Assembly (NCBI RefSeq): GCF_016086655.4
Contig: NC_052135.2
Location: 23,216,363 to 23,280,362 of the forward strand
DNA: 64,000 bases
Direction of reading: 5' to 3'
Source: Lepeophtheirus salmonis
Lineage: Eukaryota > Arthropoda > Copepoda > Siphonostomatoida > Caligidae
Shown one piece after another: positions 44,591 through 56,889 of the stretch. Below the pieces are notes generated by a model. The model searched no databases. It had not been told where the DNA came from and saw only the letters and a program-made list of their open reading frames with translations. Both the position numbers and the translations under genes were made by a program. Position 1 is the stretch's first letter; each line of letters opens with the position of its first letter.

Positions 44591-45502
44591 TTTGGAAACA
44601 GGTGGCCCATCTAGCGGTTGCATTTTAAACTACCACTTTTTTGACGTCTGACAGCTGTAGTAACATTCTCATTGTCTCTAATATTTTGTAAAAGGTCTTC
44701 GGTTTACGAAATAGTTAAGTTTACGCTCGAAAAAAATTGGGAAATACTGAAGACTTACTTCCAAAATGGAGAGTCTTCTAACGAAACTGCAAGAAAATGA
44801 CGTCGGTCGAAATAAAGGGCCTTCCAGGCAGTTTGTGGATACATTTGTGAAGCTTGTGCGTGAAACTGGTTCGTTAATGGATAAAACAACGCGTTCCCGT
44901 GTTCGTCCAGTGCGCTCAATCGAAAACATTGCTGCTGTTGCCGAAAGCGAAAAAACAAGCAAGAAGCTGCCGTTACAGTCAATGGTGAGCGCTATCGGGC
45001 CATGTTGGAAGATTTTTTGTTTCCCCAAATGGAAAAGGAAGACATCGACGACATTTGTTTCCAACAGGATGGCGCTACGTGCCACACAGCTAACGTTACA
45101 GTGGATCTTTTGCGCACTATCTTCGACAATCGCATCATAAGCCGAAACGGCAACGTCAACTAACCACCTCGTAGCTGCGATTTGACTCCGTTGGATTATT
45201 TTTTGTGGGGAACCGTCAAGGATAAATGTTACGCCAACCATCCAGAGACGATTGACGATTTGAAACACGAAATTGGAGTCACCATTGCAGCTATTGAAGC
45301 TCACACAATCGAAAATGTATTGAAAAAATGGGTCGACAGAATGGGCTACTGTAAGGCCAGCGACGGCGGCCATATGAATAAAGTGGTGTTCCATTATTAA
45401 CCGGAATGTTGAGGCTTTCAAATAAAAAAAAAGTTATTGAAAATATCCATCCGTCTTTTTTTTTATAGCGATATAAAAAAAAAAGTTTCGTGGGCCACTC
45501 AT
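44591..45502 (+). mobile_element. internally deleted mariner-superfamily element, DD41D (rosa)-like
   Basis: Ends resemble each other inverted: GGTGGCCCA at 44601-44609 and TGGGCCACTC at 45491-45500, with TA bases just outside both. Inside, FTLEKNWEILKTYFQNGESS, VDTFVKLVRETGSLMDKTTR and IENIAAVAES are the N-terminal HTH. The sequence then jumps to VNGERYRAMLEDFLFP, FQQDGATCHTAN (second Asp) and CDLTPLDYFLWG (third Asp), ending HMNKVVFHY. Between QD and LDYF 41 residues intervene, the spacing of DD41D elements. The first Asp region is deleted, and an in-frame TAA interrupts (NGNVN-stop-PPRS). The minus-strand open frame over it is a shadow. Confidence 0.8.
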
Positions 45503-45509
45503 TATATGT

Positions 45510-46435
45510 AATTAAAAGGGATATCATATAACTATGTATATATTGAAATAATTAGTTCTAAAAATATCTCTAGAATTTTCAAACTCTTCGTTGCACGTAT
45601 TGCTAGATAAATTCAAGGAAATACCTAAACAAAATGTATATTTGTACAATCATTACAAATATTTTTTCCTACTTGAATTATTTACTTGAAGAAAATATCA
45701 ATTTAATTTTGTTGGACAAAATTAGAGGAGCGGATAACTAATTAATAGAGGAAAATAAAGGGACTCCAAGAATAGAGGGGACATGTTGGTTAAAATTTTA
45801 ATTAATCAAAAAAAGTAGCTCAAAAATGTTTACTCATTCACACACTTTCAATCAAAAATTGACTAGGATTGGGACATATTTGTAGAATGCAAGGAAAATA
45901 TAATGTTTGATATCTTAATAATTCTCTACTGTACTATTCCTTTGCATTTAACCCCCCCCCTTCCCCCAACAAAAAACCCCGAAAAATCAGAATAAAATCC
46001 TGATTTTCTCAAAAACTTACATTAAAAAAAGTTGCTCATGACAGAAAGTAAAATCTAAACTTTGAAGAGTAGGATTCTGCTAATTACAAAAATTTTGGGA
46101 CATAAATTAAACTTAAATCTCATTTTTACGACCGTGTTTGTTATTTAATTTTATGCAAATAATTTTAAGATGGCCCTTCTCAGCCACAAAAAAAAAAAAA
46201 AAAAATAAATAAAAAAAAAAATAAATTAACAATTTATATTAAAAAATACACTAAAGATTTGACAATAAAAATTTAGGATTGCCTCCTTAGGAAATCCGTT
46301 TGTTATAAATAAGGAAATATGAAGAAGGAAGGGCAAAATATGATTAATGTCGAAATGATTTCTTTTGAACATATTATTGTGTTTGTTAACTAGGGTTATT
46401 GGTTATAAATTATGAGCATTTTCGGTGAGTAACAA
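45510..46435. other. AT-rich noncoding stretch with C- and A-tracts
   Basis: A C-run at 45952-45960 and nearby TTCCCCC, and an A-rich tract at about 46184-46225. The TTTAACCCCCCCCC patch resembles 47990-48000, 49330-49340 and 50795-50805, indicating shared repeat sequence. No gene. Confidence 0.4.
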
Positions 46436-46440
46436 CAAAA

Positions 46441-46725
46441 ACCAAAAATTAACATGGTAACCCTGACAATTTGAAGAATGTTTGAGAAGAGAGCAACATA
46501 GTTGCCATGAGATTTCATTAAATGAGCTGTGAGAGGAAGGAAATACACCCAAGTCCCACTATGTATTAAGCAGGAATTACTTCGTTTTCAATCCTCAGTT
46601 CCACTTTGAAGACAATAAGAACTTACACTTATTACTCCTCAGAGTCACTCCGTCATTCGTCTTTTTCACACACACTCGTGGAAAACTTTATTCTAGGATG
46701 TTCTCTATTCAAGATTGAAACCTAC
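46441..46725 (+). repeat. R2 repeat copy 2
   Basis: Shares CCTGACAATTTG, GCAGGAATTA, AACTTACACTTATTACTCCT and GGATGTTCTCT with copy 1, in the same order. It faces copy 3 tail to tail. Confidence 0.65.
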
Positions 46726-46737
46726 TGAAGGGTTTGT

Positions 46738-46990
46738 TTCATTATTAGGGGAAAGGCGACGAGTAATTCTGAGGATTTTTTGCAGAGTTATAAGTGTAAG
46801 CTTTGTTGTACTTTGGAGTAGCATCCAGGATCGAAAACGGATCAATTCCTGCCTATATCTTTGTTTGATACGTAGTAGTACTTGATTTTATTCCCTACAT
46901 CTCATAGCTAATCTATTGAAACGTACAGACAGCTAAGTTGCTTTACTCGCAGTTAGTTCTTTTAATTGACAGTGTTACCTTATTAATTTT
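46738..46990 (-). repeat. R2 repeat copy 3, inverted next to copy 2
   Basis: TGCAGAGTTATAAGTGTAAG, TCCTGCCTATAT and AGACAGCTAAGTTGCTTT are the reverse complement of R2 landmarks. With copy 2 it forms a ~550-bp imperfect inverted repeat. Confidence 0.65.
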
Positions 46991-46999
46991 CATTTTTTT

Positions 47000-49425
47000 T
47001 TTTTTTTGATACAGAAAATGCTTTTCGATTTAACGTACAATTGAAACAGTGTCTTTGTACTTTTTAAAATAAGACTATAGATTAAAGTACATTTTTATAT
47101 ACAAATCTTGAATGAAAAAAAAAAAAAAAGGTTGCTTTATTAAAACCCACCCAATCTTGGTCAACCGATGCTTTGACGTTTACATGCATAACCATATTAT
47201 TGTTATTTAAGGTGCAAGAATAATTATGCAAATTTTTAATGCTTTTTTTTCTTCAAAATATATAAGCTCGCAATATGTGTATCCCTAAAAGAGAGAAAAA
47301 TAAGTTTATTTTATTTTTATATTGCAATTACTTTAGTTTGTGCAAATAATTTTTGAAAAAGAAACATTCCTTCTGTTGTGCGTTTAGAATTCTTCCTAAA
47401 AAAATTACATAAACTGAAAACGATATTTAATTATATACATATCATGCATGTAGTTATTTAGGCAGGAAGAAGGTAAGATCTGTAAATCTACATAATTATG
47501 CAATTTTTTTTATCATTTATCAAAAAATCCTCAAGGTTACTCTCCCTCTTTTATGTGCACAAAAGAATGCTCAATGAGTTTTTGAATATAACTGAATCTA
47601 GTAGAAAAGGGAGTTCACTACTCTTGAAATTAAATAATTACAACAGCTGAGAACAAGAAAATTCATTCTTCAGATTACCAATTCCAACAAAAACGGACCA
47701 GCTAAAAAAATACAAAGGATTTACATCAATATTTATAAGGAAAGAAGGGTTATCTGTATTGAAAAAACTAAATTTACCGGTTAAAAAAGAAAAACGGTTG
47801 TTGTATGTACTCTTTATTCTTTTTTGTTTATTATTATCAAATAAGTCCTGGGTGAGTTAACATCTCGCTCTAAAAGAAGAATTATCTCCTGTCTTTGGTG
47901 TAAATTGATTTAAAAATGCATCATAAATAAATATATATGAATTTTAATATAACATTTACATTTGTGTCTTCCAACACACATTTTCCTTACCCCCCCCACT
48001 GTTTATGGAATGTCAACGTCACAGCCGGTATAGTCCTAAATTCATCGATTAATTAATAAATACGGTTATAAAGTGACCGGTTTTAATAATTAAGACTAAA
48101 ATGATTTCAGTTTTTAAAACTAAATATACCTTATAAATAATGGACTGTGGATTTTTTTTTCTGTATTTCTAAAGCAATAAAAAATACATAAATATATACA
48201 AAACTTAAATAAAAATTGAAATTAAATTATTTTAAGTTAATAGACAAAATGAGTCATGTTACTGCTGACTTTTTATAATAGCTATTAATATTATTATAAA
48301 ACTACTTATTAATTAATACTGTTGAGCTTCGTGTAAAGTATCATGGTGATTTGGATGCATCTTAACCACGAAGTATTCTGACATTTGAATCTACATCCAC
48401 CGATCCTTCTCTTTCCTTGTAGTTCATATTTTTGCCATTTGGAGGTTATCCAATCCACAAGACTTTGGACCCTGCCTTCAACTTTAATTTTCAGGAATCT
48501 CACTTTTTTGTGCCTCACTTAGTAAATCTCATCTCCTTTAATGAAAGGATCCTTCATTGTGTATATTCCCCGTCACATCAAGGTCTGGAATCTCGTCCAT
48601 CATTTGTATATATGCTCAAAAATACATCCATTTCTACAGATCTTCTACAGAATCGTCGTATACTTCCATAAGAAAAATTAAGAAGTTTTTAACCAAATTC
48701 CCTGACGAATAGTAATTGGTGCTGTAAATAACACAATTTTGCAATAATCCGTGAATTTTTTTTTCTTGACACCAGAATATAAGAATATATTTTTCCACTT
48801 GGATATCAGAAGATTAGGTTTGGGAAATTACTAACGAAAAAAAACAAGGAAAAAAAAATAAGATATAGGGGAATGAACTAAAAATTTCAATGAATGAGTT
48901 GTGGATGGAGGATGGTAACTCTCTCTATTTCAGTCAATTATTCTGTCTTTTTATGGAAGTCCTTATTTCTTATTTAAGAAGTATAGGAAAATACTGTAGA
49001 ATACTTTGAGCAATGTCATCTATTCTTTAACACAATGGTTGAAATGATATTGGGTATCCTCCAAATTGCAAAAATATGAGCTCATAGGAAGGGAAAGGAT
49101 GAGTATATAGATCTGAATGCTTCGGGTTTAAGATTTTAACTTTTCAAACCGACTCCAACGTCACCACAACAATTCTTTAGCTCAACAATTTGAAAATGAG
49201 CTCTGACCCGTTGTATGTTCTTGACATACACTATATTTCAAGTTACCTTGAATATAGTTATAATATTTTCCCTGTACTATTATAAATGTAGAAGGTTTTT
49301 CTCTTTATAATGTATTAATTCCATTTTCTCCCCCCAAATCATAAAACAGGCAGCTCGTATTAACAATGTTATTAATTCATTAATACTATATTTATCGCTC
49401 CTGCCGTCTCCTTGCACTCTTATAC
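47000..49425. other. noncoding block of overlapping repeat pieces
   Basis: No gene. 47790-48000 (GTTGTTGTATGTACTC ... GTGTAAATTGATTTAAAA ... CCCCCCCC) is homologous to 50570-50830. 49240-49365 (GAATATAGTTATAATATTTTCC ... CCCCCCAAATCATAAAACAG) matches 50715-50825. A 55-bp piece at 48390-48450 (minus) recurs at 49055-49110 (plus). Poly-T and poly-A runs lie at about 46990 and 47115. Confidence 0.5.
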
Positions 49426-49429
49426 TAAT

Positions 49430-49562
49430 CCCGTCTTTACTTATAACTCCTTAATAGCACTTCAGTGTTACTCTATGTCGTTCATGAGCACACACACTCG
49501 TGGTTACACTTTATACTTAGAATGAGATGTTTCCTTCTCAAGTACGATAATAACTTTGTAAC
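49430..49562 (+). repeat. R2 repeat copy 4 (3' part)
   Basis: ACTTATAACTCC, GTGTTACTCTATGTCGTTCATG, AGCACACACACTCG and TTCTCAAGTACGATAAT match the 3' half of copy 1. Confidence 0.6.
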
Positions 49563-49975
49563 ATAAATAAAATTGTTCAGATTACAACGGCAAAAAATCT
49601 CTCACCCCTCAAAAATCATATTTTTTTCTCTAAGTATAGTAGTAAAAAATAGGACTTTAGACGAAAGCATACACATCTGAGCATATATTTATTCATCAGA
49701 GATAACTTAAAATCTATCTTAATTCATTTTTTATGATATAATTCTTATTTGAGAAGTCCTCCACTTTTAAAATATTGTGATTTTGTTTATTTTATGTAAT
49801 GTACAGGGTTCACTGTTTACCATTCCATCACGGTATGGTAAACAGAAACTTTTTCAACAACACTCGATTTCTCAAATGAACGACTACAAAAGTGCACAAA
49901 GGTAGAAAATTCACTTTTACCTGAGGAATACATTTAAGCTACTGATGAACAGTGGTGTATAAAATATGTCCTGCC

Positions 49976-50400
49976 GGTATGTAAAAATAAAAGAAACCGA
50001 AAATGAAGTTAGTTATCCTGACAATTTAGAGAATATTTAGGAGGAGAACAGCTTAGCTGTCATGACGTTTTTTTACATCAGCTGTAAGCAGCCGTGAGAA
50101 GAAGTAAATAAACACAATTTCCTTATTTAGCAAGAGCATAAAGGGGGGGATTCCTAATTCTACTTTGATTCCAACAAAGATTTACATTTAAAATATAAGT
50201 ATAACTCCTCAGGAGCAATACCTCATTGATATTATCTGTCTTTCATGAGCACACGTACTGGTTATATCTGTGTACTTAGATGTTCCTTTCTCAAGAATTA
50301 AGTATTAATGATAACAGCGTTAGAAATAAAAAACTGTTCAGGTTGCAACTACAAAAAGTCGTTTCAAAATTTTAATACATATTTTATACACCTCCGCTGA
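49976..50400 (+). repeat. R2 repeat copy 5
   Basis: AAAATAAAAGAAACCG, CCTGACAATTTAGAGAA, CTTAGCTGTCATGACG, ATAACTCCTCAG, TGTCTTTCATGAGCACACG and TTCTCAAGAATTAAG follow the order of copy 1. A GGGGGGG run replaces part of the middle. Confidence 0.65.
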
Positions 50401-50569
50401 TGAGTGTGGTGCAGGAAACAAACAATTTATAAATCATAAGCATTTCTTTCTGAGTTTTTATAACATATGATGACGTTACAAAAACTATGAACTACTACAT
50501 TTAATCAGTAATTTTTAGGGATAAAATTTTGTGGATCAAAAACACAGTTTACAGATTCAAAAATTAAAA

Positions 50570-50830
50570 AAAAATGTTGGTGGATGTGCTCTTTTTCTTA
50601 TTCATTCTTTAAAAGATCGTTGTGGTGTGAACATTTCTTTCTGATTGAAGAGTTCTTGCCTATCTTTAGTGTAAATTGATTAAAATGTATGATAACTTAA
50701 TTATAGTATATATATTTGAATATAGTAATAGCATTTTCCTTGTGCTAATGTTATTTAAAAGGTTATCCTTTTTAAAGCAATAATTCATTTTGCCCCACCC
50801 CCCTAAATCATATAAAAGGTAGTTGAAATA
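50570..50830 (+). repeat. block homologous to 47790-48000 and 49240-49365
   Basis: Shares GTGTAAATTGATT, GAATATAGTAATA, TTTTCC and CCCCCCTAAATCATAAAA words in order with both other blocks. Unclassified; it may belong to a larger element that also includes R2. Confidence 0.5.
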
Positions 50831-51509
50831 ACCTGGAGAAGCAAAATTTGATTATTTGTTGCTCAGTGATTTGAGTGAATGTATTCAAGTGATAAACACA
50901 TTACAGATATATTTACTATTTGTATGCATTTTTAAAGTGTAATTCATAGATCATTAACTAATGCATTCGCAAATTTCTTGCTTTGTCATTGTAATTAACC
51001 TTTTAGTAGAAGGCTATTTCATAAGTTGGTATTTTTTGGCAAAGTTTTATACTCAACTAAATATCTAATAGGCAGAATAATTGATAAAGATGGAGCTTTT
51101 AGGTCAAGGAGCTGATTGAAGCCAAAAAATTAATTAACTGTTTGAGATCTTTCAAATTAGTTATAACGTACAAGATCTGTAATTTTAAAAGAAATTCCAA
51201 AATGAATTATAGAATAAAGAAACTGCAAATAGAAAGTTTTACCTCATTTATTGATTTGATATTAATTTGGGTGATTTTTTCTGTTTATATTTTTAAAGTA
51301 TAGATGGCCCCAAAATACATACAATCACTTCAATACATTTAGTGAAACTAATGAAATCTGCTTACTCATAGTGTTGGCTACATTAAAGTATTTAAGGAAT
51401 TTTTTTTTTTATTTTTCGAAAGGGAGCAGTAATTCACCTAAAATTGATAGACCCACATTTGAACTCCTACCCTAACTAATACTTTTATATGTAGATTGTA
51501 TGATTTCTC

Positions 51510-51890
51510 TGTACTCAAGTACATATGTGGCCCGTCAATGCAAAAGATTTTGTAGATTACATTGTAATCTCCGACGTATTATCGTCAATTTTTATCAACA
51601 AATTATTCTTATTAACCCTTTGAAAGACTAACAAATTGATTGCACTTAAATTGGTTAAAATTAATTTTTGCAAAATAAAAAAAAGTGAGAAATTGATATA
51701 TTCTATGGTTGAAATAGGTCATATCGGGACTAATATAAATATCTTAAATCAAATAAATTTGACAAAATATGTCAACGAAATATTTGGCTGTATCTATCTA
51801 TATATGAAGTAATAAAATGTATTCGGGTTTTCTCTTTTTCATGATTTTTGTTCAAGATTGTTTTTATGTTCACCCATTGCATATGTTAAA
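51510..51890 (+). repeat. R1 repeat copy (diverged)
   Basis: GTGGCCCGTCAATGCAAAAG, ATTATCGTCAATTTTTATCA, ACAAATTATTC, then about 200 bp later GAAATATTTGGC and GATTTTTGTTCA; the same landmarks and spacing as 52705-53125. Confidence 0.6.
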
Positions 51891-52143
51891 AGAATAACAC
51901 CATAAATATTTCAAAATATAGTCATATAAAGAGATTTCAAAATAATGATACTTGAGCGGCCGTCTCTTATAACTGATTTCAATCCAAAAATATTTGTATC
52001 TAAATAAAACATAATTTTATTATGCATATTTAATTGTTTGTCATCATGAACTCAAAAATGTTTAATTCAACGTGAAATAAATTATTTAAAAGGTTTATCC
52101 ACAAGACGCAAAGGTTCCTTTTTCACTCCAAAATAACTTGTGT

Positions 52144-52235
52144 GTATATATTTTATACATCATTCTTCTTGGACCAAAAGAAAAAGGCGCTCCGCCCAAA
52201 TAAGACGCCTTTCTCTTTAGTAAGGCGTGCGAAAA
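52144..52235. other. GC-richer patch with short stem
   Basis: AAAGGCG at about 52184 pairs with CGCCTTT at about 52206, and a third AAGGCG follows. Unusual composition for the area; no function assigned. Confidence 0.3.
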
Positions 52236-52704
52236 AAATATCATCATTTTTTCTTTACAATATTACTGCAGTTTGAATGCAAACCTTCTACTATCATCTA
52301 TGCTACGTCTTGTGTCATTTCCATACGTGATTATCATCAAATAACCTTATTTGGTTTCTTGTAAAGAAAAAAAATTAATGACATAACTGTTTTAGTTAGC
52401 AACTCTTTTTTTCCTATAAAAAGAAAAGAAAGGAAATCGAAAGCAATATTGTAAAATAAAATAATAACCAATTATATGTATATAATTAAAGTATAGAATC
52501 TGGTAAGAAGTTAATCATTTTCAGTAATAATTTATATACAAAAATCATTTATTAATTACAAATAAACCCATTTGAAAGCAAGTTAGATACAATATAGTTT
52601 TTCTAAATATATAAAAAAAACAAAAAACATACACACCTTGAAGAGAAATTGAAAAGAGTTGAAATGCATTAAGAAACAGAATATACGGTCTTTCTTTAAA
52701 GAGT

Positions 52705-53125
52705 GTCAATATTCATGGGAACATGTAGCCCGTCAATGCAAAAGTAAGCTAGATGTATTTTTCTCAAAATTGAGTGTGGAATACATTTGTATTCTTCGAC
52801 AAACTATTGTCAATTTCTATCAACAAATTATTCAACTAGTCAAAATTAATTGTCACATAATAACATAATGATATGTCGATAGATTTCTCATTTGAAAGGC
52901 TTGTTCGGTGCCAAATTAAGTCTCTTAATTCAAATTAAGGTTCTAAGCTATAGTTAAATTTTGTAAGTGGCTTAAATTATGTCACAAATTTGAATACAAA
53001 GCCTATAGTTGACTCGAATATGTCTATGAAATATTGGGCTTTATGGTTATATGATGTAAAGACATAAATTGTGATTTTCTCCATTTTTTGATTTTTGTTC
53101 AGTATTATTTTATGTTGACGCACCA
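52705..53125 (+). repeat. R1 repeat, most complete copy
   Basis: About 420 bp from GTAGCCCGTCAATGCAAAAG through AAATTAAGGTTCTAAGC to GACGCACCAC. Other copies or parts: 51510-51890, 56739-56885 (minus, 5' half), 37790-37997 (minus, 3' half), 5780-5880. No ORF is convincing, although a frame with SKLDVFFSKLS recurs in two copies. Confidence 0.65.
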
Positions 53126-53507
53126 CACATGTATCAATCAACCTTATTGTTTGAGAAAGAGAGTGTAAAAATAAAAAATGGTGGAAATAATAGAATAAAA
53201 ACTTATAAATAGAAAATATGTAGAGTAATAAAGGTTAATTAGAATTAAACTCTTTCTTTCATAATTTTGTCAAACGTGTCCATTCAATTCAATTAATGTC
53301 ACAACTTATTTTATTATTATCTTTCTCTTTATTATAACAATTTGTAATGAGCTAATCATGATTAAAGTATTTTGAAGTATATTTGAGGATAATTAGGTTT
53401 GAGACTGTGTAGAACCTAATTTTCTTTTCTTCATTTACCTTAATTTTTTCATATATTTTTTCTCGTTTATTTAGTAATTGAAATTGGTCAGAAATGAATT
53501 AGGAGTA

Positions 53508-53712
53508 GTAGTGTTGTGCTCGTCCCATTTGTCAGTCCAGTCCAGTTTTAGAACCGTTCCCCCTATCTTGCAAAAAATATTTATCCTTTCATTATTATTT
53601 TTTTAATTTTAGAATATTTAAATCAGAAAAAGGGGTATCTATGACGTCATACAGGATACATTTCCCCTTTTTAAGGACCGACAAGTAGTATTGGACTAGA
53701 CTAGAACACATT
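53508..53712. repeat. possible ~200-bp MITE
   Basis: GTGTTGTGCTCG and AGTCCAGTCCAGT at the left are roughly mirrored by ATTGGACTAGACTAGAACAC at the right. The interior is AT-rich. Weak support. Confidence 0.3.
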
Positions 53713-53728
53713 TATTCGTTCTAGAAAA

Positions 53729-54199
53729 TAGTGATGGGTTTCGGTCTGATAATCTTAAACTGGACTGAGACCGACGTGATTTATTTGGAGCGAACTAGAA
53801 AAATGTCCTTTATAGAAGTTTGGTCTAGACTCTCTCCGAAAAAAAAATTGGATCTGATCGGTATTACAAAAAAAAAAAAGCGATCTGATTTAAAAATCTA
53901 TAGATGATTTGATGATGACGTGATGTGTTTTATAAAGCCTTGAACATCGGCCTACAATAACGTCATATGAAGTTAAATGTATTGTATTAATCATATTTGT
54001 ACAACTCAAATATAAGGAAAGAGAAGAAAATCGGTCCGTAGTTTGAGACTGTAAAAAATAGGTCTTTTTATTGAGACTAAAAAAGTAGGTCTACAATTTT
54101 AAGTCTGTGCCTAAATATGGGTCTAAATTAGTCCATAAAAATCCCTTAAGACCTAACAGAAAAATAAATTTGATATGGAACCAAGTCTTACGACTACTA
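53729..54199 (+). repeat. TAGTGTTG-family MITE, copy a
   Basis: Starts TAGTGATGGGTTTCGGTCTG and ends in GACTACTA. Shared interior words include ATATGAAGTTAAATG and AAAATCGGTCC. About 470 bp, no ORF. Confidence 0.6.
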
Positions 54200-54439
54200 G
54201 ATAAGGGCTGATACATCTATAATTAGGAAACTGTTCAATTGTGCCTGGTATAAGACAGGCTTACTTTTTTCTTCTCTCCATATTTCTCCTATTTCCTATG
54301 ACATACTTACCTGTGCAATTATCTGCAGATGTGTCTGTGTGTATAAAACCAATATCGGATATGTGTGCGTTTATATTTATGTATATTTACACATCATATT
54401 TAAAGAACAACATGAGACTAAACAGCAAGCAAGGAACAG

Positions 54440-54900
54440 TAGTGTTGAGACTCCGTACAAGATCGAATTTTTTCCGGTTGGGTCTTAGGTGATTTTTCTA
54501 ACATATTTGTACCAATATTTCGGTCTTGACTGCGATCTCAAATCGTGGACCAATTTTTGTGACTAAATATATTGAGTTATTTTTCGGTAACCATTTATGG
54601 ACCCAATTTTTCCCCTATCCTGATTTATAACTTTGTACAAACTTGATTTATGCAACACGTTTAAATTCATATCACGTCATTGTATTGGTACAAGACATAT
54701 TTTATGGATGAATGTATAGAATTCATCTATAAAATATGTCTTGACCAAAGACAGATTTTGTTGTAATACCAATCCAGATCAATTTTTTCTTTTCGACCAA
54801 TCGAAACAGACCTTTATTCAAGGACATAATTAGTTTGGCCCACTAAAAATCCTAAGGGTACAGGACCGGTCTAAGGTTTTCAGACTAAAACCCAACACTA
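54440..54900 (-). repeat. TAGTGTTG-family MITE, copy b, with internal hairpin
   Basis: Ends are TAGTGTTGAGACTCCG and AAAACCCAACACTA, an inverted match over the outer 8 bases. The interior is the reverse orientation of copies a, c and d. A 23-bp stem with one mismatch and a 7-nt loop (54691-54743) is peculiar to this copy. Confidence 0.65.
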
Positions 54901-54909
54901 ATACATATA

Positions 54910-56735
54910 TGTACGGTGTATATTGAGTTTTTATTTTATTCTAAAAAAATCCACGAAACCCTTTTTTTCCTTAAAACATTATATAAGGGATAAAAATTAA
55001 CCGAATATATTTTTCATTCCCTGGTTTCTAAAAAATGTAAAATCCAATAATTTACTTCAAAATTATAATATCTCAAATAGGAGATGCATATTAAATTGCT
55101 TTAGAATTGCAGTCACAATATAATTGTATATAAAAGACATCATTTTCTCAGTATTTGTTTCAGTTTAAACCAATGTATATAACTGATATATCTGAAATTT
55201 TGAAACACTGGTTCACATGTAACGGATATTTGCATTTTCCTCTTTATGACTCCCGTTAAAAATAAATACTGTATATACTTGTATACCAAAAATTGAGTTT
55301 TAAGGGCATTTTAGCTGTGAGCGAACTTGCTCTGTTGAGTTAAAAAAAGTTTTCATTTCCAGTTATAGCATTAACTCAACTTTTAATTTCAATAATCGGT
55401 CAACAAACAAAGGGAATATGAATGGTTCAAAAACACTGCAATGGGTCTTTAAATCCCACAATCCCTAAATTTTTAACCCTCAAAAGCATTTTGTCAATAT
55501 TAACATTACATAAATTTTATTATTCTCTAATTTAGCATAAATAGACACAACCTAATGATAAAAACCTGTTCTCCATTTAAAATTCAATTGTGACTCCTAT
55601 TCTGAAACAGTTTAATATATATAACTACATGCAGTGTTGTTCGAAAGTATTGGTGTAAAGTTTTAACACAAACAGAAAACAAAATACTATTAATACATTT
55701 TGTCCCTTGATACTTCCTATGTGAATATAAAAAGCTATTTATGCTTTATTATATCTATATATTTTGATTTTTTCCCATATAAATTAAACTATCTGACCTT
55801 TTAATTAGATATATATTTTTTAGAAATAAATATATGGTGTTTTAAAATTGTGTATTAAAAAAAAAAAATTTTAACTCGCTAGAAAATTATTCTTTCAAAT
55901 GTCTTTATTTCTTTTAAATATCAATTTATTTTTTCTTCAATTAAATAAATAAGAAATAGTGATCAAAGGATACATTTCCTCTTTTTAATTTAATAAATTA
56001 TTTTAAACAACATTAGATTTTCTTTTTAAACAAACCTTTTTTCGAGAATACATTTTGCGTTCTTGTAATAATAACCCTAAATCCGATCATTCGGCCCTGT
56101 ACAGTGTACAACTATCTTGATTATCTATGAAATTCCATATAGTTTAAAAGAGGTGCACACCAACTGTTTTTGAGTTATGGGTAATTGAAATATTGTTTAA
56201 AAGTAAGACTTTTTATAGCGAATCAAGTACATATATATTACTACCGTCGTATTTTTTTTTTAAATTTCATTAAATTCTTATTTTATATTGATTTTTCTTA
56301 ATACTCATGAACAATTATTAATATGAAATACATATGATTCTTTAAATACATATTCAAATAAACAAATATCATGAATAATTTGATAATAAAATAATAAGTG
56401 GAGAAACATCAATTTAAATATTACCTATAAATGCACATTTTATGGTAAATGAATGACTAACTTAAACTTAAAATACGATAAAGAATTATTAATTCAATAT
56501 TATTTATGGTAAAAATGTTAATCAAATTAAGAAATTTGACAAAACCCTGAAAAAATAACAAAATTATTTAGAATCAAAGTTTCCTTGTGTTTTTTATACA
56601 AACTGTAAAATTTTGAAATTCTGAAAAAGAAATTCTTTTAAATTTAAAAAAAATATATTTTTTTATCTATAATATCAAAATAAATACGTAGAAAAATTAT
56701 ATATTTATAAATACTTTGAGATTAAAAAGCTTCAT
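54910..56735. other. AT-rich noncoding stretch
   Basis: Nothing recognised. Confidence 0.45.
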
Positions 56736-56738
56736 GTA

Positions 56739-56885
56739 TCAATGTTTTGTGTCCACGAAATCAGTGAATAGAAATTGACGATAATTCATATGAGAATACA
56801 AATGTAATACCCACTCAATTTCGAGAAAAAACATTCCAGCTTGCTTTTGTGTTAACGGGCCACAAATGTAAAACTTGGTTTCTAT
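56739..56885 (-). repeat. R1 repeat copy (5' half)
   Basis: Reverse complement reads TTTGTGGCCCGTTAACACAA, CTCGAAATTGAGTGGG, ACATTTGTATTCTC and TCGTCAATTTCTAT, parallel to 52715-52825. Confidence 0.6.
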
Positions 56886-56889
56886 TTCC

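Noticed and set aside
48309..48671. Overlapping frames on both strands near 48.4 kb
   Set aside because: No family resemblance, and part of the sequence is a repeat found again at 49.06-49.11 kb.
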